DNA of 64,000 nt from Hypnocyclicus thermotrophus. Lineage in GTDB: Bacteria > Fusobacteriota > Fusobacteriia > Fusobacteriales > Fusobacteriaceae. The notes under the pieces were generated by a model, which saw only the letters and a program-made list of their open reading frames with translations, did not search any database and was not told the DNA's origin. The position numbers and the translations under genes were made by a program. The DNA lies in contig NZ_SOBG01000005.1 in NCBI RefSeq assembly GCF_004365575.1, positions 1-64,000 of the forward strand, read 5' to 3'. Shown in pieces: positions 16,095-25,479 of the stretch (position 1 is its first letter; the number at the start of each line of letters is the position of its first letter).

Positions 16095-17609
16095 TTATTT
16101 AATACTCTGTATAAATCTAATAATTCCTTCTAATCCTTCTTTATCTCTTTTATAAACCCCGGCATGTTCTAATACTTTAGAAAATACTATTCCTACTTCT
16201 TCTTTTAATATTTCTTTTGCATTTTCAAAAGTTATATTATTATATTTTGATTTTACTTCTTTTACCCAATCAAGATGTTTTATTACATCTTGATTTTTTT
16301 CTATTTCTTCTATATAGTTATCTTTTATAATTAATTTTTCTAATATTCTTAATTCGTGTTTCAATCTACCAGGAAGTACCGCAAGCCCCATTACTTCTAT
16401 AAGACCAATATTTTCTTTTTTTATATTATGTACTTCATTATGTGGATGAAATATTCCTAAAGGATGCTCTTTACTCGTTCTATTATTTCTAAGAACTAAA
16501 TCAATCTCATAATTTAAACCTCTTCTTCTAGCAATTGGAGTTATTGTATTATGAGGTTCATCTTTGCTATATGCATAAATTCCTAGTGATTCATCACTAT
16601 ATTCTCTCCAATTTCTAAGAATTTTATCAGCTAATTTTGATAATCTTTCTCTATTTTTTCCATTTATTCTTATTACACTCATTGGCCATTTTACTATCCC
16701 TATTTCTATATCTTCATAATCTTTTATTTCAACAAATGTTTCTATATGTGCTTTTTCCATCGGAAAAATATGTCTTCCACCTTGAAAATGATCATGACTA
16801 AGAATACTTCCTCCAACTATCGGAAGATCCGCATTTGAACCAATAAAATAGTGTGGAAATTTTTCTACAAATTCAAGTAATCTATCAAATGAACCTTTAT
16901 CTATTTTCATTGGTCTATGATTACTACTAAATATTATAGAGTGCTCGTTATAATATACATATGGTGAATATTGTAAATTCCAAGGCTCATTAGTAAGAGT
17001 AATTGGTATTACTCTATGATTTTGTCTTGCTGGATGATTTAATCTTCCGGCATATCCTTCATTTTCTACACAAAGTAAACATTTTGGATATGAACTTTGA
17101 GGCATATTTTTAGCTGCTGCTATAGCTTTTGGATCTTTTTCTGGTTTTGATAAATTAATTGTTATTTCTAAATCTCCATACTCAGTTTTACTATACCAAT
17201 GCTCATTTTTAGCTATTCTATCTGTTCTTATATAATTAGATTTTTTTGACATTGCGTAATAATTATCTGTAGCTTTTTCTATTCCTTTTTTTTCTACAAT
17301 ATCATAAAAATTTCTAATTACTTCACTAGGTCTCGGCATAAGTTTTGCCATTATTTTTGTATCAAATAAATCTCGATATGTCACACTATTCTCTTTTAAT
17401 CTTCCATTTTCATAGGCCCAATCCAATATTTTTTCTAAAATTTCTGTTGGATATTCTAATTTTTCATTTACTTTACATTCTTTGTACTCATCTAATTCCA
17501 ATACTTCTAGTAATGCATTTATAGTAAAAATTTTATCTTCTTTTTCTATAAGTCCTTTATCTAATGCATAATTTATAAGTCTTGTTATCTCTTTATTAAT
17601 ATCTATCAT
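16095..17609 (-). CDS. galT: Galactose-1-phosphate uridylyltransferase, type 2 (GalT)
   Basis: GalT exchanges UMP between UDP-glucose and galactose 1-phosphate in the Leloir pathway. At 504 residues this is the long Firmicutes-type form, recognisable from the N-terminal helical part, FYDIVEKKGIEKATDNYYAMSKKSNYIRTDRIAKNEHW, and the SHDHFQGG and FHPHNEVHNIKKENIGLIEVMG stretches. It is the last gene of the minus-strand galactose operon, nine bases after galE, with an AGGAGA ribosome site. A strong terminator follows. Confidence 0.93.
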   Translation of the reverse strand: MIDINKEITRLINYALDKGLIEKEDKIFTINALLEVLELDEYKECKVNEKLEYPTEILEKILDWAYENGRLKENSVTYRDLFDTKIMAKLMPRPSEVIRNFYDIVEKKGIEKATDNYYAMSKKSNYIRTDRIAKNEHWYSKTEYGDLEITINLSKPEKDPKAIAAAKNMPQSSYPKCLLCVENEGYAGRLNHPARQNHRVIPITLTNEPWNLQYSPYVYYNEHSIIFSSNHRPMKIDKGSFDRLLEFVEKFPHYFIGSNADLPIVGGSILSHDHFQGGRHIFPMEKAHIETFVEIKDYEDIEIGIVKWPMSVIRINGKNRERLSKLADKILRNWREYSDESLGIYAYSKDEPHNTITPIARRRGLNYEIDLVLRNNRTSKEHPLGIFHPHNEVHNIKKENIGLIEVMGLAVLPGRLKHELRILEKLIIKDNYIEEIEKNQDVIKHLDWVKEVKSKYNNITFENAKEILKEEVGIVFSKVLEHAGVYKRDKEGLEGIIRFIQSIK

Positions 17610-17618
17610 AAGTTTCTC

Positions 17619-18608
17619 CTATTCTTTAAATCCATTTTGATTATTTTTATGCCAATTCCAAGCACTTTCAATAATTTTTTCTAAATTAGAATATTTTGGT
17701 TTCCATCCAAGTTCTTTTATAGCTTTATTTGAACTTGCTATAAGTTTTGCAGGATCTCCAGCTCTCCTATCTGTTATTTCTACTGGTATTTCATGTCCTG
17801 TTACTTTTCTCGCTACATTTATTACCTCTTTTACAGTAAATCCATTTCCATTACCTAAATTATATATCCCACTTTTTTCTGTCTTAAATAATTTTTCTAC
17901 TGCTAAAATATGTGCATCTACCAGGTCCATTACATGTATATAATCTCTTATACACGTTCCATCTTTTGTATTATAATCCTCTCCATAAATAAATATTTTC
18001 TCTCTTTTCCCAAGAGCAACTTGTAAAATTATTGGTATTAAATGCGTTTCTGGCTCATGATCTTCTCCAATTTTTCCACTTTCATGTGCTCCAGCAACAT
18101 TAAAATATCTCAAAATTACATATTTTATTTCATAAGCCCCTTCAGCCCATTTTAGCATTTTTTCTACTGCTAATTTTGTTTCTCCATATGGATTTGTAGG
18201 AAAAGTTTTATCTGTTTCTAATATTGGTACATTTTCAGGCTCCCCATATGTAGCTGCTGTTGATGAAAATACTATTTTTTTTACATTATTTTCTTTCATT
18301 ACTTCTATTAAACACATTGTACCGTAAACATTATTATTATAGTATTTAATAGGTTCTTGTACACTTTCTCCTACAAGTGAATCAGCAGCAAAATGTATAA
18401 CAGCCTCTATTTTATTTTCTTTAAATACTTTATCTAAAAATATTTTATCTCTAAGATCTCCAATATAAAGTTTAGCACCTTCCCATACAGCATCTTTATG
18501 ACCTTTTTGAAGATTATCAACTACTATTACATTTTCTCCTCTTTGAATAAGTTCTGCTACAGCATGACTTCCGATATACCCTGCGCCTCCACATACTAGT
18601 ATATTCAT
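17619..18608 (-). CDS. galE: UDP-glucose 4-epimerase GalE
   Basis: GalE interconverts UDP-galactose and UDP-glucose with bound NAD+. The 329-residue short-chain dehydrogenase has the N-terminal Rossmann motif GGAGYIGSH (8-16), the serine segment FSSTAATYGEP and the catalytic tyrosine/lysine pair in NPYGETK. It can also supply UDP-galactose for surface polysaccharide. AGGAGG precedes the ATG. It lies between galK and galT in the same operon. Confidence 0.96.
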   Translation of the reverse strand: MNILVCGGAGYIGSHAVAELIQRGENVIVVDNLQKGHKDAVWEGAKLYIGDLRDKIFLDKVFKENKIEAVIHFAADSLVGESVQEPIKYYNNNVYGTMCLIEVMKENNVKKIVFSSTAATYGEPENVPILETDKTFPTNPYGETKLAVEKMLKWAEGAYEIKYVILRYFNVAGAHESGKIGEDHEPETHLIPIILQVALGKREKIFIYGEDYNTKDGTCIRDYIHVMDLVDAHILAVEKLFKTEKSGIYNLGNGNGFTVKEVINVARKVTGHEIPVEITDRRAGDPAKLIASSNKAIKELGWKPKYSNLEKIIESAWNWHKNNQNGFKE

Positions 18609-18681
18609 CTATTTCCTCCTACACTAAAGTTATTTCTCAAACTATTTTCTAAAAATTATAAAAAAATAAAATTTTATATAA

Positions 18682-19857
18682 TTAATCTTTTATCTCTCTA
18701 GCTCCATCACCAATTTCAGCTATATAAAAATCCGCCTTTAATCCTGTTTTTTCAAAATATTTTTCTCCAACATTTTTTATAAAATCATCAATTTTATCAT
18801 TTTTTACAATTGCTACAATACATCCTCCAAATCCTGCTCCAGTCATTCTTGCTCCCATAGTTCCTTCTTGCTCCCAAGCTGCTTCCACTAAAGAATCTAG
18901 CTCTTTGCCTGTTACTTCATAATCATCTCTAAGTGAAATATGCGACTTATTCATTAGTTTCCCAAATCCTTCTATATCTCCAGAATTTAATTTTTCTACT
19001 GCCTTTAGTGTTCTTTGATTTTCATATACTGCATGTTTTGCTCTTTTTCTATTAATTTCATTTTTTATTAACTCTTTATTTTTTTCAAATTCTTCTTCTG
19101 TGAGTTCACCAAGTGATTTTATATTTAATTTTGTTTGGAGATCTACTAGTGCTCTTTCACATTCAATTCTTCTTTCATTATATTTAGAATCTGCTAATCC
19201 TCTTCTTTTATTTGTATTAGCAATAATAATTTTTGCATTTTTAAGTTTAACAGGTGCGTATTTATATTCTAATGTATCACAATTAAGTAAAATTGCATTA
19301 TCTTTTTTTCCCATTCCTATAGCAAATTGATCCATTATTCCACAATTCACTCCAACAAATTGATTTTCTGCCATTTGACTTACTTTTACCATATTTACCA
19401 TGTCAATATTTAAATTAAATAATCCTTTTAATACTACTGATGTTGCAAGTTCAATAGATGCTGATGAAGATAATCCAGCACCATTTGGTATATTTCCAAA
19501 AAATAATATTTCAAAACCTTTTTCTATACTATATCCTTTTTCTTTTAAAATACTAAGTATCCCTTTTGGATAATTTGCCCAATCATGTTCTTTTGTATTT
19601 TTTAACTCATCTATATTAAACTCTATTATTCCTAAATCTTTAAAATTTTTTGAATATAATCTAACTTTTTTATCATCTCTTAATCTTGCAATAGCATATG
19701 TTCCAAAACTAAGTGCACATGGAAATACATTCCCGCCATTATAATCTGTATGTTCCCCTATTAAGTTTACTCTTCCCGGAGAAAAAAAAGTTCTAACCTC
19801 TCCATTTCCAAATATTTCTCTAAAGTCTTTTTTTAATTCATTTACAATTTCTTTCAT
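18682..19857 (-). CDS. galK: Galactokinase GalK
   Basis: GalK phosphorylates galactose at C1 using ATP. The 391-residue GHMP kinase has the galactokinase signature [15 protein letters not shown], the phosphate loop [10 protein letters not shown] and the C-terminal MTGAGFGGC motif. AAGGAGG precedes the ATG. About 195 bases separate it from the beta-galactosidase gene upstream; I see no convincing terminator there, so one operon is likely but an extra promoter is possible. Confidence 0.96.
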   Translation of the reverse strand: MKEIVNELKKDFREIFGNGEVRTFFSPGRVNLIGEHTDYNGGNVFPCALSFGTYAIARLRDDKKVRLYSKNFKDLGIIEFNIDELKNTKEHDWANYPKGILSILKEKGYSIEKGFEILFFGNIPNGAGLSSSASIELATSVVLKGLFNLNIDMVNMVKVSQMAENQFVGVNCGIMDQFAIGMGKKDNAILLNCDTLEYKYAPVKLKNAKIIIANTNKRRGLADSKYNERRIECERALVDLQTKLNIKSLGELTEEEFEKNKELIKNEINRKRAKHAVYENQRTLKAVEKLNSGDIEGFGKLMNKSHISLRDDYEVTGKELDSLVEAAWEQEGTMGARMTGAGFGGCIVAIVKNDKIDDFIKNVGEKYFEKTGLKADFYIAEIGDGAREIKD

Positions 19858-20051
19858 AACTCCTCCTTCATTTCACTATAATTCTACTTCCATTTTCTTA
19901 TTTTATATAAATCTTACTCGTCTAGAATTTCCTTTTCTATAAAGTAGGATAATTCTATTTTATATTTCCAAAATAAAAATCTTAAAATTCATATATTGAA
20001 GCTGGAGTTGGAACTATTTTTAATAAATTTAAAAACATTTTTCTTAATTTG

Positions 20052-21998
20052 TTATTTTCTTTTTATAATTTTACTTCCATAAGGTTCTATTTCTATATTT
20101 TCAAATATTTTTACTTGATCAGTATGATTTGTAATAAATAAATATTCTTCGTCATCTATTTCTCTTGGATACACTTCAAGTCCATATTCAGATATATAAT
20201 GTTTTATATTATTTTCATCTATTATATTTTTAAAAATTTTAACTATAACTTCTATATCTACTCCACCACCAATATAATAAACTTTCCCTTTTTTATAATT
20301 ATTAACTGTTATACAAACTTTATCATTATAAAATTTATCAATATACTTATAAATTGGAGTAGCTGTTACTGGTATTATAAGATCTCGCCATACTCCGCAT
20401 TTTCCTATATTATTATCCAATAATGATTTGATTTCTACTTCTTGTCCTGCTTGTAATGCTTCTACTTCTTCTATTTTTATCCCACACATCTCTCTTACTT
20501 TACAAGGTAAAGTTTCTTCAAAATGAATATTATTATTTTTATCCTTTATTCCTGCTCTAAATGAAAATATAATAGTTCCTCCATTTTCAGAAAATTTATC
20601 CAATTTTTCTTTTAATTCATCATCTATAATTTGCATAACAGGTAAAACTAAAACTTTATATCGGTCAAAATCTTTAGTTGTAGGTATAACATCTATTTTT
20701 GTATTAAATATATAAAACGGAGTATATAGTCTCATTATTTCATTGTTAAAATCAAATTCTAAACTTTGTTGTTGTATTTTCCACGACCATATATTATCAA
20801 AATCATAAACTACAGCAATATCAGCATTTATCTTTGATTGTATTACTTTTTCATATTTTGATACATCTTCTATTACTTCTTTAACCTCTTTATATTTTCT
20901 ACCATCTTTATTATCATGATCTATTATTCCAAAACAAAATTGTTCTGCTCCTCTTGTCATTCCTCGCCATCTAAACCAAAGCATATTTTCACACCCATGT
21001 GCAAATGCTTGATATGACCACATTTTAGCTTGATTAGGTCGAGGTAAATATCCTATTATATTATGACCTTGCGCACCCATTAGTTCTTCTACTATCCAAA
21101 AGTTTTTATCTTTTAAACCTCTAACAAAATCATGTGCAGCTGCAATTGCTGCTGGCGATAATGGTTCTTTTAATCCTCCCCATACAGGATAATTATCATA
21201 TGAAGCAAAATCTAAATTTTTTACATTTTCTTCATGATCATAATATTTTGTAAAAAATCCACCTGATAAATTTGTAGTCACTGTTTGATGTTTTCCTTTT
21301 AATTTTTTAACTAATTCAATTTGAGCATTTGCATATCCATTTAATGAATAAGATCTAAATCTACTCCAATCAAGTAAAAGGCTTGGATTATGAACTGTTA
21401 TTGTTTTCAACGGAGTTGGTATTTCATCAAAACTATTATATGTTTGCCCCCAAAATATTGTTCCATATATTTCATTTAAATTTTCTGGTGTTTTATATTT
21501 TTCTTTTAAATATTTTTTAAATTTAATTTGACAATTTTCACAATAGCACATATCACTACCTTCATGACCAAATTCATTATCTATTTGCCATGAAATAATA
21601 GCCTCTTCATTTTTATAATGTTCTACAAGTTTTGTCACTATTTTATTACTATATTCTAAATATATATCAGAATTATAACAATATTGTCGTCTCCCACCAA
21701 ATACTCTTTCTTGCATATTTTCATCCTTTGATAAAATACTCGGATATTTTTTAGCAAGCCAAGCTGGAAATGTAGCAGTTGGTGTCCCAAACATTATTTT
21801 TATATTAGCTCTTTTTAATTTTTCTATTACCATATCAAAAAAATTAAAATCATATTTCCCTTCTTCTTTTTCCATAAGATGCCAGGCAAATTCACCTATT
21901 CTAACTATATTTACTCCCATCTCTTTCATTCTTTTTATATCACTATCAATTAATTCTATCTCCCAATGTTCTGGATAATAATCTACACCAAAATACAT
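20052..21998 (-). CDS. GH42 beta-galactosidase
   Basis: This 648-residue enzyme hydrolyses terminal beta-galactosides. It starts with GVDYYPEHW and shows the GH42 acid/base glutamate E142 in WQIDNE, the likely nucleophile E304 or E305 in WIVEEL, and the four cysteines of the structural zinc cluster (C107, C151, C153, C156). No signal peptide is present, so it acts in the cytoplasm on imported sugar. AGGAGGG precedes the ATG. It shares an operon with mutarotase, GalK, GalE and GalT, which would take lactose-type sugars to glucose 1-phosphate. No dedicated transporter is encoded in the operon. Confidence 0.94.
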   Translation of the reverse strand: MYFGVDYYPEHWEIELIDSDIKRMKEMGVNIVRIGEFAWHLMEKEEGKYDFNFFDMVIEKLKRANIKIMFGTPTATFPAWLAKKYPSILSKDENMQERVFGGRRQYCYNSDIYLEYSNKIVTKLVEHYKNEEAIISWQIDNEFGHEGSDMCYCENCQIKFKKYLKEKYKTPENLNEIYGTIFWGQTYNSFDEIPTPLKTITVHNPSLLLDWSRFRSYSLNGYANAQIELVKKLKGKHQTVTTNLSGGFFTKYYDHEENVKNLDFASYDNYPVWGGLKEPLSPAAIAAAHDFVRGLKDKNFWIVEELMGAQGHNIIGYLPRPNQAKMWSYQAFAHGCENMLWFRWRGMTRGAEQFCFGIIDHDNKDGRKYKEVKEVIEDVSKYEKVIQSKINADIAVVYDFDNIWSWKIQQQSLEFDFNNEIMRLYTPFYIFNTKIDVIPTTKDFDRYKVLVLPVMQIIDDELKEKLDKFSENGGTIIFSFRAGIKDKNNNIHFEETLPCKVREMCGIKIEEVEALQAGQEVEIKSLLDNNIGKCGVWRDLIIPVTATPIYKYIDKFYNDKVCITVNNYKKGKVYYIGGGVDIEVIVKIFKNIIDENNIKHYISEYGLEVYPREIDDEEYLFITNHTDQVKIFENIEIEPYGSKIIKRK

Positions 21999-22036
21999 TT
22001 TTCCCTCCTAAATTTTTATTAATTCAAAATATTCTT

Positions 22037-22987
22037 TTAATTATTAATTAACTCAATTATAAAATCCCAACTAACACTACTTTTTGCATCTACTTTAGCT
22101 ACTTTTTTTATTTTATTTGCTAAATATAAGTCATCATATATTCCTGTACAAGGTTCTAATGCTATATTATAATCTCCTCTATATCCTCCTTGTGTTTTCC
22201 ATACTCCTAAATAAGGTATTTTTTCAACATCATATCTATAAATAATTTTTTCTTTTGTTTTTGTATATTCTATTCCACAAATATCATTTTTTTCTAATTT
22301 ATCTAAAAAATAAAATTTCTCACAATTATTTTTTTCTACTGCTTCTACTAATGACATATCTATTTCTTTATTTGTTTTTTTAGATATTGTTATTGGATAA
22401 TTATGAATATCTCCCCACTTTCCTAAATGCTCTGAACTATGCTCTACTGTTATTATTTTCTTTAATCTTTCTGGTACTATTATTTTAGCATCATCATATG
22501 GATTAATGAGAGCATGTGGTGTCCATATATATTTAAATTCTTCATCATTTAAATTTTTTACAATATATCTAAATTCTAATTTATTGTTATTTAATCTTAC
22601 TTTTTTAGTAAAAATATAATCAAATACAGGACTTTTTACACTAAATAATACATAATCTAATTTTATTTCGTATTCCCAAGGAAGTGTCCATACTTCTCCA
22701 TGATCAGGAATCATTTTATTTTTATGTTTTCCCTCTGGATATGGTGCTTCATCTATACTCGGAAAAACTTCGTCAAATCCACTTGAATCATATTTACTAA
22801 ATTTAGATCCATATTTTGGTATCTCTATTTGTTTTTCTTTCGCTTGAAAAAATATTTCTCTATTTGTTTTTTTATTAATTAATGAAGCTAATTTAGATCC
22901 ATATTTTGGTAAAAATGTTGCTTTTATATAATCATTTTCTAATATTAAACTTTCTATTCCTTTGAAAACATCTTTTTTTATCTCCAT
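22037..22987 (-). CDS. Aldose 1-epimerase-like protein (mutarotase superfamily)
   Basis: This 316-residue cytoplasmic protein resembles the galactose mutarotase fold: LENDYIKATFLPKYGSKLASLINKKTNREIFFQ at the start, then PDHGEVWTLPWEYEI with the histidine of the GDHG-type region, and a C-terminal LEPCTGIYDDL acidic stretch. It would speed up beta-to-alpha conversion of galactose before GalK. It is divergent from classic GalM, so another sugar or an unusual anomer is possible. GGAGG precedes the ATG; the ROK gene ends ten bases upstream. Confidence 0.78.
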   Translation of the reverse strand: MEIKKDVFKGIESLILENDYIKATFLPKYGSKLASLINKKTNREIFFQAKEKQIEIPKYGSKFSKYDSSGFDEVFPSIDEAPYPEGKHKNKMIPDHGEVWTLPWEYEIKLDYVLFSVKSPVFDYIFTKKVRLNNNKLEFRYIVKNLNDEEFKYIWTPHALINPYDDAKIIVPERLKKIITVEHSSEHLGKWGDIHNYPITISKKTNKEIDMSLVEAVEKNNCEKFYFLDKLEKNDICGIEYTKTKEKIIYRYDVEKIPYLGVWKTQGGYRGDYNIALEPCTGIYDDLYLANKIKKVAKVDAKSSVSWDFIIELINN

Positions 22988-22997
22988 TTTTCCTCCA

Positions 22998-24197
22998 TTA
23001 TACTTTATGACTTAAAATTCTTTTTCCCTTAAATAAATTTTCTAATATTAGTGTAACAGCACCTATTGTTGCTGATTTTTCTTGTAGTATAGATGGTTTT
23101 ATTTCTAAATTTTTCAATGTAGTTGTTAATCCATATCTTTTTATTGTTGTTTCTACATTTTTATAAAATAATCCTTCTATTTTATTTATCTCTCCTATTA
23201 TTACTATAAGGTTAGGATTCACTATATTTATTACTGTTGCAAGTGCTTTGCCTAAATATTTTGCGTTTTCTATTATTAAATCTCTTGCTAATCTATCTCC
23301 TTTTTTAGCCGCTTTAATTATTTTATCTAAATCTATATTTTCATATTTTAAATATTTACTTTGTTCTCCTATCATTAATTTATATTTTATATTTTCAATC
23401 ATTGCTTTTGTCGATGCAAGCGCTTCAAGACATCCATAATTTCCACAGCTACATCTTTTAGTACTATGTTCTTCTACTGTTATATGTCCTATCTCTCCAG
23501 CACTATAGTTTCCACCTGTATAAATTTCTCCATTTAAAATTAATGCAGACCCTATCCCTTCACTTATATTTACTACTAAAAAATTTTTACTTTCTTTTGC
23601 AACACCAAATTTCCCTTCCCCTCTCGCCATCGCTCTTACATCATTGTCTACTATTACAGATAATTTTAATTCTTTTTCTAATATTTTTTCTAATTCTATA
23701 TTTTTCCATTCATAATGTGGTGAAAATACTGATATTCCTTTACTTATATCAACAATTCCATTCATTGCAATACCTATTCCAAATATTTCTTCTTCAGTAT
23801 TATTAATTATTTCTTTTAAATTTAATATTAAATTACGTAATATATAATCTTTAGTATGATTTTTAAGTTTAAAACTTTTTTCTGTTATTACTACACCATC
23901 AAGGTCAGCTAAAATAAAATCTAATGAATTAGGCCCCATATAGACACCTATTATATAAGCTGCTTTTGATTTTAGTTTAAGCATTATTGGTGGTCTACCA
24001 CCTGTTGTTTGACCTATTCCAATCTCTTCTAAAATTCCTATTTTAATAAGTTTTTTAGTTGTTTTAGAAATACTAGCTGGAGTAAGAGATGTTAGTTTTG
24101 CTATATCTGCTCTTGATATAGGTCCTTTTGCTCTAATTATCTCTAATATCCCATTTATATTTATACTTTTTATTAAATTAAAATTTCCTTTTTCCAT
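22998..24197 (-). CDS. ROK-family transcriptional regulator
   Basis: This regulator of about 399 residues has an N-terminal winged helix (GPISRADIAKLTSLTPASISKTTKKLIKIGILEEI) followed by a ROK sugar-kinase-like domain with a zinc site in EIGHITVEE...CSCGNYGCLEAL. Such proteins (XylR/NagC type) repress sugar operons and are released by a sugar. As first gene of the beta-galactosidase-Leloir operon it is the likely regulator of that operon and of itself. I start it at ATG 24197, preceded by AAGGAAG; longer versions would extend into the untranslated leader. The inverted repeat over its promoter is a good candidate operator. Confidence 0.88.
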   Translation of the reverse strand: MEKGNFNLIKSININGILEIIRAKGPISRADIAKLTSLTPASISKTTKKLIKIGILEEIGIGQTTGGRPPIMLKLKSKAAYIIGVYMGPNSLDFILADLDGVVITEKSFKLKNHTKDYILRNLILNLKEIINNTEEEIFGIGIAMNGIVDISKGISVFSPHYEWKNIELEKILEKELKLSVIVDNDVRAMARGEGKFGVAKESKNFLVVNISEGIGSALILNGEIYTGGNYSAGEIGHITVEEHSTKRCSCGNYGCLEALASTKAMIENIKYKLMIGEQSKYLKYENIDLDKIIKAAKKGDRLARDLIIENAKYLGKALATVINIVNPNLIVIIGEINKIEGLFYKNVETTIKRYGLTTTLKNLEIKPSILQEKSATIGAVTLILENLFKGKRILSHKV

Positions 24198-24270
24198 TTT
24201 TATTACTTCCTTATATATTATTTTAATACTTTTTATTCTATTAAATAACATTCTTTCTATTTTTAATTGA

Positions 24271-24299
24271 ATTATACTTTGTTATTTTCTTATAGTCAA
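24271..24299 (-). promoter_or_regulatory. Promoter of the ROK-galactose operon
   Basis: On the minus strand TTGACT at 24294-24299, a 17-base spacer and TATAAT at 24271-24276 give a strong promoter about 70 bases before the ROK start codon. It drives the operon down to galT. Confidence 0.85.
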
Positions 24300-24311
24300 A
24301 GAAATAACAAC
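24279..24311. promoter_or_regulatory. Candidate ROK operator (inverted repeat over -35 and spacer)
   Basis: TTGTTATTTTCTT is mirrored by AAAGAAATAACAA, with GTTATTT (24281-24287) and AAATAAC (24303-24309) exact. The repeat spans the spacer and -35 of the ROK operon promoter, so a bound protein would exclude RNA polymerase. Autoregulation by the ROK protein is the natural inference. Confidence 0.65.
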
Positions 24312-24319
24312 AAAAAAAA

Positions 24320-24350
24320 TACACTTTATTAATTTATTTAATAAAGTGTA
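24320..24350 (-). terminator. Terminator of the EIIA-CBS gene
   Basis: TACACTTTATTAA (24320-24332) and TTAATAAAGTGTA (24338-24350) form a perfect 13-bp stem with a 5-base loop. On the minus strand it is followed by eight T's (24312-24319). Confidence 0.85.
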
Positions 24351-24410
24351 AAAAAATCCTTTTTTTATTATTTTTTTATAATTATACTTTGTTAACTAAG
24401 TTAATTATTT

Positions 24411-25331
24411 TTAGATATGAAGTACCTTTTTAATTATATCTTTTCTAAGTATCATACCATAAAACTTATTATCTTCTACTACATAAAGTCTTGTAGCACT
24501 TTTAGTCACCATTAAATAACTAAGTTCCATAATAGGTGTTTTTCTAGTTACAGTAAGTACGCTCTTTCTATATAATTCATTTACTTTTACAGTGTTTTCA
24601 TTTTTAAAATAATCTTCAAATGGTTCTCCTGTAGCTAAAAAACTCATATCACCAAGTAATGACATGTATTTAGGAAGTCCATATTCTATAAGCTCTCTTG
24701 GTGTTATCTCTCCTATAAAATTATCAAACATATCAAATACTGGAAGTCCAGGAAGATCACTTATTACAAGTTTACTTGCTACATCTTCAAGAGTTTCATT
24801 CTCATATACTCTCTCAACATCTTTTATCATTATATCTTCAGCTGTAATTGTATCTTTTACATCTTTTTCATACTTTTTAATATATTTTAATATCTTATTT
24901 TTATCTATTTCTATATCTATTTTATCTAAAAACTCTTTTTGATTTACAAGTTTACTTATAGCTGACATCAATTTTAAAACAAGTTTATTTTTATTTTTTG
25001 ATGCAAGTATCAAAAACATATATTTTATATCATCTTCTTTATGAATAGCTGCTATTTCATATTTTATTGGTTTTTTTACTCTTACTAAAGCTACTAATAT
25101 ATCATCATAACCACCTAATCTTCCATGAGGAATCATTACCCCATTTCCTATCGCTGTAGATATTTCGTGTTCTCTTTTTAAGACTGTTTCTGTAACTTCC
25201 TTTTCTATTGATACTAACTTTTTATCAACTTTAGCTAATTCATCTATAGATTTTTTTATTAAACTGTCTATATCATTTGAATCTATATCTAAAAATATAA
25301 ATTCTTCTGTCATATAAGTAGATAATTTCAT
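24411..25331 (-). CDS. EIIA(fructose-type)-CBS fusion protein
   Basis: This 306-residue cytoplasmic protein joins a PTS EIIA-like domain (about 1-150) to a CBS domain pair (about 155-306). The EIIA part has the conserved STAIGNGVMIPHGR stretch with H69 in the place of the phosphorylated histidine. The CBS part shows ITAEDIMIKDVERVYENETLEDVASKLVISDLPGLPVFD and a second motif ending YVVEDNKFYGMILRKDII. CBS pairs usually bind adenine nucleotides. No other PTS component is encoded nearby, so a regulatory rather than sugar-transport role is likely, perhaps on the two permeases upstream. GGGGG precedes the ATG and a strong terminator follows. Confidence 0.8.
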   Translation of the reverse strand: MKLSTYMTEEFIFLDIDSNDIDSLIKKSIDELAKVDKKLVSIEKEVTETVLKREHEISTAIGNGVMIPHGRLGGYDDILVALVRVKKPIKYEIAAIHKEDDIKYMFLILASKNKNKLVLKLMSAISKLVNQKEFLDKIDIEIDKNKILKYIKKYEKDVKDTITAEDIMIKDVERVYENETLEDVASKLVISDLPGLPVFDMFDNFIGEITPRELIEYGLPKYMSLLGDMSFLATGEPFEDYFKNENTVKVNELYRKSVLTVTRKTPIMELSYLMVTKSATRLYVVEDNKFYGMILRKDIIKKVLHI

Positions 25332-25479
25332 TACGTAACCCCCTTTATTTTATTATTATTTTTTTAATTACATATTTTACCAATTCAAATTATTACTGTC
25401 TTTTTATTCAATATAAAAACTAAATATTATTCTCTTTAAATATAAGCTATCTTTTCTCTTATTATATTTTTTTATTCTT

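Noticed and set aside
24380-24394. Second minus-strand promoter for the ROK operon
   Set aside because: TATAAT is present but no -35 exists, and any transcript would meet the strong terminator at 24320-24350 before the gene.
24411-25331. Fructose PTS transport component
   Set aside because: Only the EIIA domain is present, with CBS domains in place of EIIB/EIIC, and no PTS genes nearby.
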